Source of the DNA: a virus
IMG/VR virus record: IMGVR_UViG_3300030329_005279
Span: 1-37,665 of that record
Direction: 5' to 3' (one strand)
DNA length: 37,665 nt
Shown here: piece by piece, positions 22,339 to 31,300 of the stretch
Position numbering within the stretch: position 1 is the first letter of the stretch
Layout of the letters: the number at the start of each line of letters is the position of its first letter
Program-made: the position numbers and the translations under genes
The notes under the pieces: generated by a model
What the model was told of the DNA's origin: nothing
Databases searched by the model: none
What the model saw: the letters and a program-made list of their open reading frames with translations, nothing else

Positions 22339-24557
22339 TGTCAAAAATAAGAAATAGCAGAGAAAGAGCTTTAGAGTGGGGAAGTGCTAATAGACCAAAA
22401 TTTAGCAATAAACTTAGTATCCCAAATGAGACAGAAGGAAATGATGGTGATATTCAACTGAGACAAACTAATTTAGGTGGAAAATTATTTGGTAAGCTTG
22501 GTGGTAAATGGCTTGATGTTCCATTTTCTGTTGATGGTATTACTAAGATTGGTACAAATTTATCTAATTATCTTTCAATAGATAGAGATTCAATAGATAT
22601 ATATAAAAATGATATAAAAGTTGCTACATTTGGAGAAACAACAACTGTAAAAGATATTAATCTTACAGGTAAAATAGTTGTTACTAGTACGGGTACACAA
22701 AATGTTGTGATGGGAACTGGCAATGCTGATGCGGGAGAAGATAATATTGTTTTAGGTGTAAATGCTGGAACTAACCTTGGAAGTGGTAGTGTCCGAAATA
22801 CTTTTATTGGGACTTTGGCTGGAAATGATATGGTAAGTGGAGATGAAAATATTTATATAGGATATCAAGCTGGACATGTTTCCGATGCTGGAAGCTATAA
22901 TGTTAGTATTGGGGCTTTAAGTACTCCTGCTATGACTACTTCTGGAGCGGCAACTGGAAGTCTTAATACAGTATTAGGTGCTGGTGCTGGTAAAGTTCTT
23001 GTAAATGGTCATGGCAACACATATATAGGTACTCTTATAACAGCAGGTGGGACTAGCGTAGTAAATGAAGTAGTTTTAAGTGGTTATGATGGACTAACAT
23101 TTGCAACTGGTCAAGGAACAAATACAGTTACACTTGGAAATAATGCTTGTACTGATATTTATTGTTCTCAAGATGCTGGTGCAACAGTTCGTTGTGGGAA
23201 AATAATTTCGGAACTAGCTACAGCTAATGAATTTATAATTACATCAACATCTAATACTGTTGGTGATGCAGCAGCATTACACTTACAAAGAGCACATACT
23301 ACAAGTGTAGTAGATGACGATGGAGATATAGGTGAAATAGTATTTAAATCTTGGGATGGTGATACTGAGTATTTAGCTAGTGCTATGATAAGATGTGTAG
23401 CTAATGGAACTCATGCAAATGATAGCGTACCAGGTGATTTGCAATTTTGGACTCGTGATACAGCAACAAGCGGTGGACATAAGCAAAGAATGATTATTGA
23501 TAGAGATGGTAAAGTTGGTATTGGGACTAATAATCCATTAACTAACTTACACGTTGAAGGAGCTTCTGGAGAAGGTATAATAACAATATCTAATCTTGAT
23601 GATGATATTCAAAATGGTGACTCTTTAGGAACTATACAATTTCAATCAAATGATGAATCTGCCAATCCTCCTACAAATTCTATTGTAGCTAAAATTGAAG
23701 CCAAAGGATACGCAGCAACAAATGGTCAACATCCAGCAGACATTGTTTTTTCAACTACTCACTTAAATACTTTAACTGAAAGAATGGTTATTCATAGAGA
23801 TGGCAATGTTGGTATTGGAATTGCTGATCCGTTAGCAAAATTTCATGTCTATGGTTCTGGAGGTCAAACTTTTTATAATGAAAATACAGCATTATCAAAT
23901 ACACAACGATGTGAATTTCTTGCTGTAGCAAAAAAAGATAATAATGATGGAGGTGTGACTGCTACAAATAATTATGGTGGTGTAGGGGTTGTTTATAATG
24001 CAAGTCCAAGTAATGGTACTGATCAAGCAGTTGGATATTTAAGATTGGATTCATCAGATTTAGCCAATAATTATATATGGATGGATGATGATGGCGATTT
24101 AAGAGTGGCTGCTGGTGGTGGTTTTTCTGATTGTGGAACGCAGGGTGGAAATACTTTTGACCAAACATCTTCAGATGAAAGAATAAAAGATATAGATTCT
24201 AATCCATTTCCTTATGGGCTTGCCGAAATAAATAAACTAGTTCCTATAAAATATAAATTCAATAATACTAAAAATCCTATTGATAAACTTGGCTTTGGTG
24301 CACAGACTACAAACTCAATCATTCCAGAATCTGTTTTTATTACTGGTCAATGTATTGATGGCTATACACCTAAGATGGTAGATAAAAAAGATAGCAATGG
24401 GAATATTATAAAAGAAAAAGAGTCTATACCAAATAGTGATGATAGAACAAGAATGGTAATGGAGTATAAGCAAATTATTCCAGTACTTGTTAAAGCAGTA
24501 CAAGAATTATCAACAAAGATGGATACAATGCAAACAGAAATAAATAATTTAAAATAA
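22338..24557 (+). CDS. Tail fibre 3 with S74 auto-cleaving chaperone
   Basis: The 739-residue fibre protein has a C-terminal intramolecular chaperone (about residues 605-739) of the peptidase S74 family. The chaperone directs trimer folding, then cuts itself off. The hallmark SSDERIK gives the catalytic pair S612 and K617, and the chaperone ends in the usual helix PVLVKAVQELSTKMDTMQTE. Upstream are beta-roll repeats of the form NI-x-(L/I)-G-x-x-AG (about 135-230) and stalk motifs KVGIGTNNPLTNLHV and NVGIGIADPLAKFHV. It is the main candidate for host recognition. It joins the nozzle gene by TAATG. Confidence 0.88.
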   Translation: MSKIRNSRERALEWGSANRPKFSNKLSIPNETEGNDGDIQLRQTNLGGKLFGKLGGKWLDVPFSVDGITKIGTNLSNYLSIDRDSIDIYKNDIKVATFGETTTVKDINLTGKIVVTSTGTQNVVMGTGNADAGEDNIVLGVNAGTNLGSGSVRNTFIGTLAGNDMVSGDENIYIGYQAGHVSDAGSYNVSIGALSTPAMTTSGAATGSLNTVLGAGAGKVLVNGHGNTYIGTLITAGGTSVVNEVVLSGYDGLTFATGQGTNTVTLGNNACTDIYCSQDAGATVRCGKIISELATANEFIITSTSNTVGDAAALHLQRAHTTSVVDDDGDIGEIVFKSWDGDTEYLASAMIRCVANGTHANDSVPGDLQFWTRDTATSGGHKQRMIIDRDGKVGIGTNNPLTNLHVEGASGEGIITISNLDDDIQNGDSLGTIQFQSNDESANPPTNSIVAKIEAKGYAATNGQHPADIVFSTTHLNTLTERMVIHRDGNVGIGIADPLAKFHVYGSGGQTFYNENTALSNTQRCEFLAVAKKDNNDGGVTATNNYGGVGVVYNASPSNGTDQAVGYLRLDSSDLANNYIWMDDDGDLRVAAGGGFSDCGTQGGNTFDQTSSDERIKDIDSNPFPYGLAEINKLVPIKYKFNNTKNPIDKLGFGAQTTNSIIPESVFITGQCIDGYTPKMVDKKDSNGNIIKEKESIPNSDDRTRMVMEYKQIIPVLVKAVQELSTKMDTMQTEINNLK

Positions 24558-24568
24558 AAGGTAAGATT

Positions 24569-25594
24569 ATGGCAATAAGTTTATCAAGATTAAAAACAAG
24601 AGGTTTGCAACAATCAGTTGCAGAAAGACTTGCAAAACAATATGCTTCTGAAAGTGGCAAAGCAAAAAAACGTAGAGGATGGAAAGGACTTCTTGGCTCT
24701 ATTGCTGGCACAGGTATAGGTACTGGTTTAGGTGCTTTACTTGGTATTGCTTCTGGTGGTTTATTAGCTCCTCTTGTTATGGGTGCTGGTCAAATGCTAG
24801 GAAAAAAACTTGCTCATGAGGCTACAAGAGGTATGGCAGCAGATAAAAGTAAAATAGGTACTTCAGACCCATATGGATTTGGAAGTGAGCAAACTAAAAG
24901 ATTGCAAGATCGATTAGGAGGCGAGATGGCTACTGATCCATTTAGTGAACGTGGTGGTCTTGGTAAAGAGCTTTTAAGTTCTTATATAGCAGCTGGAGCA
25001 AGTGGAAAACTTGGACTTGGAAAATTATTTAAAAAGGGTGGTTTAAAAGGATTGACTGCAAAAGAGAATTTATTTAGCAAGGCAGGTTTATTTGGGACTG
25101 AGGCTAGCGGATTAGAAGGCTTGAAGCTTGGGGCAAAATCTTTATTTGGAGGTGAGGATGCAGTTGCTAAATATCTTGAGCGTGGAGTTTCTGAAGAAGT
25201 TTCACCATCCTCTTTGATAGATAGTAGTTATGATAAAACTACAGGTTTATCTGAGCTTTATCCAGATTGGAGTGGAGCTGGAGTTTCTGAAGAAAGTGTT
25301 AAAAATATATTTGAACCATCTCCTATGGACTTTCAAAGTGATTATGAGAATTTTTTAACTACCCCAAAACAATCTATTATGCAGTCTCATTATCAATCAG
25401 TTGACTGGAATGATCCTAAGATTCAAGATGCTAAGAGAAGAGCTGAGAAAGACTTAGATAGTTTAAGAAAACAATATTATGATGGTGGTATTGTTAGTGG
25501 CTCACCGACAATTTCAAATTATTTTGAGTCTAAAGGATTATCACTTGGTGGAAGTAATAAAAAATCATTAGCAGAAATGCTAGAAAGGAGATAA
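24569..25594 (+). CDS. Internal virion (ejection) protein A
   Basis: This 341-residue protein is probably carried inside the head or tail and pushed into the cell envelope with the DNA. A long Gly/Ala-rich hydrophobic stretch (about residues 40-80, LLGSIAGTGIGTGLGALLG to LLAPLVMGAGQML) could insert into a membrane as a glycine-zipper helix pair. The rest is soluble and helical, with a YYDGGIVSG turn near the C-terminus. Size, composition and place (first of four large genes after the fibres) are like the small internal core protein of podoviruses. That assignment is by analogy, not by recognised homology. Confidence 0.6.
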   Translation: MAISLSRLKTRGLQQSVAERLAKQYASESGKAKKRRGWKGLLGSIAGTGIGTGLGALLGIASGGLLAPLVMGAGQMLGKKLAHEATRGMAADKSKIGTSDPYGFGSEQTKRLQDRLGGEMATDPFSERGGLGKELLSSYIAAGASGKLGLGKLFKKGGLKGLTAKENLFSKAGLFGTEASGLEGLKLGAKSLFGGEDAVAKYLERGVSEEVSPSSLIDSSYDKTTGLSELYPDWSGAGVSEESVKNIFEPSPMDFQSDYENFLTTPKQSIMQSHYQSVDWNDPKIQDAKRRAEKDLDSLRKQYYDGGIVSGSPTISNYFESKGLSLGGSNKKSLAEMLERR

Positions 25595-25596
25595 TT

Positions 25597-26460
25597 ATGC
25601 CACATGAACCTGGACATCCAGATGTAGATGCATTAGCTGATTTAACTGCTCCAAATCTTGATGCGATGGAAAACTTTCAAGGCTTAGATGAAGACCAGCA
25701 ACAGCAGATTAAAAATATACAAGCTGGTCAAAAAACTGATTGGGGTGCTGGCTCAATTAGTGCATCTGATTTTATTAATGAGGATGGTTCTCCAAAGACA
25801 GTTAAAGAAATATATGATACATTAGATAAGAAGTTACCTGGTGTCACTGGTGAAAAGCTTATGAAAGCTATTAATAATCTTATGCCAAAGTATCAAGGTA
25901 TTGATAAAAAAGAAGCAGGCTTTTTAGCAGAAGAAAGGGCTTTTGCTGAAGAAGGTGCTAAAACTAAAATGGCACAAGATGTATATGGATTACAGCAACA
26001 AGCAGGTCAAGTTGGTGGTGCAATGAGAAATGTATATGGTGGTATGGGTGGAGGTATGAGAGGTAGTATGGCAGGACAAGGTGCAATGCAAAAAGGCTTT
26101 GGTACTGCTGAGGATGCTTATGATCTTTCAAAAAGAAAAGCTGAGTTTGCAGAAAGAAAAGGTATGTATGGTCTTGAAAAAACTGCATATAGTGATTTTG
26201 AAAGTGATATAGAGGGTCTCATTACAGAGTCAGGATGGATGAAACATGATCCTAATTATATGCGAGGACTATATGGTCAACAGTCAGAATGGGGCTCATG
26301 GATGAAAAATGATGAAACGCCAAAAGCTCCCACTTTTGGAGAAAATCAAGTGACTCCCAATCTTGAAGAAAATATTTATGCAAAGGGTGGAAAAGTTCCA
26401 ACAAAAGATGAATCATTTTTAAAATTTTTAACAGAATTACCAGACGCAGGAGGCAATTAA
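25597..26460 (+). CDS. Internal virion (ejection) protein B
   Basis: The 287-residue product has an acidic, Gln-rich N-terminus and a helical middle. A Gly/Met-rich flexible segment follows (about residues 138-170, QVGGAMRNVYGGMGGGMRG onward), then a charged helical region and a C-terminal YAKGGKVPTKDE turn. No enzyme motif is seen. It lies three bases after protein A and one base before the lysozyme-like protein, so the set is translated as a unit. A role in the ejected complex is inferred from that grouping. Confidence 0.55.
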   Translation: MPHEPGHPDVDALADLTAPNLDAMENFQGLDEDQQQQIKNIQAGQKTDWGAGSISASDFINEDGSPKTVKEIYDTLDKKLPGVTGEKLMKAINNLMPKYQGIDKKEAGFLAEERAFAEEGAKTKMAQDVYGLQQQAGQVGGAMRNVYGGMGGGMRGSMAGQGAMQKGFGTAEDAYDLSKRKAEFAERKGMYGLEKTAYSDFESDIEGLITESGWMKHDPNYMRGLYGQQSEWGSWMKNDETPKAPTFGENQVTPNLEENIYAKGGKVPTKDESFLKFLTELPDAGGN

Positions 26461-26461
26461 A

Positions 26462-28390
26462 ATGGCAGATATGTGGCAACTTGTAAATAGAGAATTAGCA
26501 AAGCTTGAAAGAGATAGAGGTGGAAAATCAGATACTCCATATCTTGATATTGTTAGTGAAGCTATAGATTTAGGACAGAAGCAAAGAGCATGGAAAGAGC
26601 GTGAAAATGCACAAAGACAACAAATAATGTCTGATCTTTCTAAAAATACAAATAGGCTATATAATAATGAAGATGTAACACTCCATAAAGATAGACTTAA
26701 AAAGTATTATGATAAATACAAAGGATCAATGGATGAATCTACTTTAGAATTAGGTCAAATGATGCTTGATAATTATGACTTTCAAATGAAAAAAAATGAT
26801 AGCTTTAATGCATATAAATCTCGTCAAGACGATGAAATGAAAAAAGTATCAGATTATATTAATAAGAACATTGAAGTTGGGAAAGAATATACTGAAAAAG
26901 ATTTAGAAGAGTTTAGAAATGTCTATACAAATTATATAAATTATACTGAAGAATTTACCAATAAACATGCTGATAGATTGGAATTAAAAGCTAATAGACA
27001 TATAAATCAAGAACTTGCTCAGAGTGCATATATGAATGATTATATGCTAGATAGTTTTTTTGATGATAAGAAAATAGATAAAGTTGAATATCAGGCATAT
27101 AAAGAGGCTTCTGCAAGAAATTCAATACAACCTATATTAGATTATAATGATTATCATTCAGGACTTGTAAAAGCTTCTAGTAAGGCTTTAGTTGGAGAGA
27201 TCGAAAAAGGGGTACAAGAATATAAGCAAATGACATCTATTATTAATGATAAAATTCCTGTACCTAAAGAATGGAGTGGTAATTTAGTAGATGACGAAGG
27301 TAGTTTCTTTAGTCAGTTAGGAGAAGAACAACAAATAGCTATTGAGGATTATCACAAGGATTTAGAAAAAGATATAAAACTTGGTGATAAAAAGCATGTA
27401 GAAAGACATGGTACTAGCTATATTGATGATTGGCATAAAGGCTTGCTTAAAACACCACCTCCTCCTCCGCCTCCTCCAAAAGAAACTGAAGGAATACAAG
27501 ACTTTACTTATAAGGCTAATGAAACTTTAGATAAAGAAATTGATATTCCTGAGACTAAATTAGATGCTGGGCAAACTGATGAAATATATAATCCTGGAAA
27601 TTTGAGATTTGCAAATCAAAAAGATGCAACAGGAAAAGATGCCCGTGGCTTTGCTATATTTCCATCTGAAAAATCTGGATGGCAAGCATTATATAATCAA
27701 ATAGAATTGGATAAAGGGAGAAACTTGACTTTAGATCAATTTGTACATAAATATGCTCCTCCTGTTGAAAATGATACAATTACATATCGTAATAACTTGC
27801 AAAAAGAATTAAAGGTAGATAAAAATATCAATATAAATAAAATTGATACTAAAAAACTTGCAAATGCAATAGCAAGACAAGAGGGTTATGGTGGTAAATT
27901 TCCTGAAGTCTTATCTCCTCCTACTGAACCTGTTGCTAAAGCAAGAGTTAAAATAGATGAACCATTAACAGAGGTAAAGGATGGAAAAACAGTTATAAAT
28001 TATAATACTGCTGATACATATGATTTTAAAAAACAGCAAACTAATTTAAAGAAAATAGCTGATGAAAAATATAACATAAAAGATAACAAGAAAAATTATA
28101 AAAATGTTCGTGATTTTGTTAGTGATAAATTTGAAGAATGGTTAAACTCAGTAAATAAACGTGGAAAATATTCAAAAGGAGATTTTATATATTTTATACC
28201 AACAAGGGTAGATAAAAATAATAAAATTAATCCAAATGAAGATATGAATCTTTATAATTTATACCATCCAAATGCATTTAAAGGGGTAAAAGGTAATGTT
28301 AGGATGAGAATAAAGCCTAATATTGGAGGTGGATATTTAAATTTTGCAAAAGATTTTGATGAATTTAGAAAGTTTTTACAGGAGTCATAA
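26462..28390 (+). CDS. Internal virion protein C with lysozyme-like domain
   Basis: A 642-residue protein with three parts. The first 330 residues are charged helices. An eight-proline run (P332-P339) then acts as a linker. The domain at about 377-480 begins NPGNLRF, continues with GFAIFPSEKSGWQALYNQIE and YAPPVENDTITYRNNLQKEL, and ends ARQEGYG. That order is typical of a phage virion domain believed to be lysozyme-like, which would open peptidoglycan during DNA entry. The general-acid glutamate cannot be fixed by eye. A basic C-terminal region (500-642) follows. It precedes the giant protein with no gap and probably forms a complex with it. Confidence 0.65.
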   Translation: MADMWQLVNRELAKLERDRGGKSDTPYLDIVSEAIDLGQKQRAWKERENAQRQQIMSDLSKNTNRLYNNEDVTLHKDRLKKYYDKYKGSMDESTLELGQMMLDNYDFQMKKNDSFNAYKSRQDDEMKKVSDYINKNIEVGKEYTEKDLEEFRNVYTNYINYTEEFTNKHADRLELKANRHINQELAQSAYMNDYMLDSFFDDKKIDKVEYQAYKEASARNSIQPILDYNDYHSGLVKASSKALVGEIEKGVQEYKQMTSIINDKIPVPKEWSGNLVDDEGSFFSQLGEEQQIAIEDYHKDLEKDIKLGDKKHVERHGTSYIDDWHKGLLKTPPPPPPPPKETEGIQDFTYKANETLDKEIDIPETKLDAGQTDEIYNPGNLRFANQKDATGKDARGFAIFPSEKSGWQALYNQIELDKGRNLTLDQFVHKYAPPVENDTITYRNNLQKELKVDKNININKIDTKKLANAIARQEGYGGKFPEVLSPPTEPVAKARVKIDEPLTEVKDGKTVINYNTADTYDFKKQQTNLKKIADEKYNIKDNKKNYKNVRDFVSDKFEEWLNSVNKRGKYSKGDFIYFIPTRVDKNNKINPNEDMNLYNLYHPNAFKGVKGNVRMRIKPNIGGGYLNFAKDFDEFRKFLQES

Positions 28391-31300
28391 ATGCCAATAC
28401 CAGAAAATATAAAAAGAGAAGTTGATTTATTTCGATCCGAGGATCAAGGGGTTAGAAATTGGAGTGATGAAAGAATATATAGATATTTAAAAAGAGATAA
28501 TCCAAATCTATCTTGGGCGGAAGCTGACGCTAAATATACTAAAAAGAAAAAAGCTGATACATCTCCTACCTTTGTAAACGCATTCCAATCTTGGTTTGAC
28601 TTAGGGATTGATGAAAACTCTGCTGAGTTTTTCAAAGCTGGTTATAATAATTCTCTTACAGGTCTTGCAGAACAAGCTATAACTGGTAAACCAAGATATG
28701 ATCTAAGTGAATATAATCCAACTGTGCTTGAAGATATAGGCTCAATGATAACTTCATTTGTTATGCCACTTGATATTCTTGCACTTGGTACTGGTGCTGG
28801 TGCAGGCTCATTAGCATTAAAGGGATTTGGCGTACAAACTGCTAAAGAGGTCGCTAAATTTAAAGGCAAGCAAAGTCTTAAAAATGCACTTATTGAATCA
28901 GGTGTAAGGCAAGCAGCCACTCTTGGCACATATGAAGGTGCTATGGGTGGACTTTTAGCACACACAAATGATGAGAATGTTATGAGTGGTATTGCTGGTG
29001 GAGTTATGCATGGTGGTATATTAGGTGGTTTAGCAGGAGCAGCTGGTGGTGGCATGGGATATGCAAATGCACATCTTTTAAATAAGTATTCAAAAGCACG
29101 TAAAATAGCAACTGAGGCTGGTAAAGAAGCATCTAAAGCCCTTTCATTTCAAGAAAAAGTATTGCTTGCATCTACTAATCCTCTTGGGCAAGTAGTTGCT
29201 GAATCTGGTATATTTACTGCTGGTGATATGGCAACACAGATTGCAAAAGGAGAGGATGTTAGATGGAGAGATATTGGTGTATCATTTGTTGCTGATCTTG
29301 GATTGTTTGGTATAACAAAGGGAATGCATAAAGCATTTACCAAAAGTGATGAATATTATAATCTTCTAAAAGAAGCTGAGAAAAAGAAGCATGGCGTTAA
29401 TGATGAGGGGAAAACAAAGACAGCTGAAGTAATTGATAAGAGAGAAGCAGAGCTCAGAGAAGAAGCTAAAATAGATAGAGAGCAAGGAAGGGAAGATGAT
29501 GCTATTGCTAAACTGGAAATAGCAGATGAGCTTGCTAGGTCTAGAACAGGAGCTGATGCACAATATTTAAAAATACAAGATGAACTTACAAAAGCAAAAT
29601 CACGAACAAAAAACCTTATAGATGATCACAATAATGGAATAACAACTCAATCTGTAGAACGTGCTGAATTAATTATTGGAAATGTTAATGAGCAAATTGG
29701 AGTTATAGCAAAGCTTATTGAGCATGCTACTGATCCTGTAAACCCAATGTATGAAGGTTTACTTGGACAATTTAGAGCACATGAGGCTAATCTTTTAAAA
29801 TTAGCAGAGAGATGGAAGAAAGATAGAATAGATAGTGTAGTTAAAAAAGGAGCTTGGAAAGAACCTCGCATATTAGAAGAAAATATTTTACGAGATGAAA
29901 AAGGAAAACCAAAATTAGATAAAGATGGAAATACAATAGAACTTGCTGACATTGACCATCTAGACCTTACAAAACCACAGGATAGGGCTGAGGCTACTAG
30001 ATTATTAAAATTGGAAAAAGACGAGATTGTTCAAAAGAAAAGAGAAGAAATAACTCCATTAGGATCAGAAACCGAGGCAGTTAAGATTCTTGATAATAAT
30101 AAGTTTAGAGATAAAGATTGGAGTCGGGAAGTCACAGACAAGACTATGCTTAAAGATGTAAAAGCAAGAGTTGAGGGAACTGATAAGAAAAAGGGACTTG
30201 CAGATGTAGATGCTAGTATAGTTGAAGATACTGGTGGTTTTGAATCTGGTACAGATAAATCTATAAAGTATAATAATAGTAAAAATATAGTTAGACATTT
30301 TATACAAAATGTTTTTCCTATTCAAATTGGTAAAACTGTAAGAAAGGGAGCTTTTGTTGGAAATCCAGCAGCAAAGGCATCTAGGCTTAATACCTTTGCT
30401 AAATGGATGGCAGAACATGGCAAGGAAATAAAAGAAGTTACAAATGCAGATTATCAAAATTATCTTGCTCAACATCCAAGTCATGTAACAGAGCTTCAAC
30501 AATTAAGGGAATTTCTTCAAACAAATCAAATCTCTAAAAAAACATTTAATCTTACTCAAAGTGAGACAAAAGGATTTGCTAGAAAATATATTGGAGAATC
30601 TCCAGAGGGTGTTACTCTTGATGCTCATTCTATTGGTAAAAATTCTATCACATTTGTTCAGCCTAAAAATAATAAGAGCATAACAAAATATATAAGTACA
30701 AAGTTAAAAAATATTTTAACAAAGCTTAGAAAGAATAATAAAAAAATATCTCCAGAAATAAATCAAACGTTTCTAACCAAAGATGGTAAAATAATAAATA
30801 ATAATCTCTTAAATGCCTTTACTGAAAAAATATTTGGGTCTAAAAAACAAAAAGATAAAGCAAGATTATTTAGAGATTCTCTTACTGGCTGGGCTTCAGA
30901 AAAATATGGAAGTACTTCTCCTGAAGTAGAAGTTTTAATACAAGAAGTTCTTGGAGATACTGCTAATGTCAATACTATAAATAAAGCTTACGTTAACAAA
31001 GAAGCTCAAAAAGCACAGGCAACTAAACTTGTTAAATCTTTTATAGCAGAAATAAATAAAGGTGGGAAAAAAGCAAAGGGTAAAGCATTTTATAGCACTC
31101 TTGAAATTTCTAAAGGATTAAAGAAGATAGGCAAAAAAGATGTTATCATATCTATTCAACAGGGAATAAAAAATAAAAAACCTTTCTATAAGGATATAGT
31201 TATAGATAACAAGACAGCTGAAGGAATGGCTAGATACCTCATTGAAACAAGTCCAAGGCTTAATGAAATTGCTTCATCTACAGAAGGTTTATCATTTAAA

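Noticed and set aside
23962-24168. His/Leu/Asn-rich minus-strand frame opposite fibre 3
   Set aside because: It is an antisense shadow of the fibre gene, without a ribosome site.
30269-31060. Integrase-like signal as evidence that the phage is temperate
   Set aside because: The signal lies inside a single 2185-residue late virion gene, both active-site histidines are replaced, and no repressor, excisionase or attachment site was seen.
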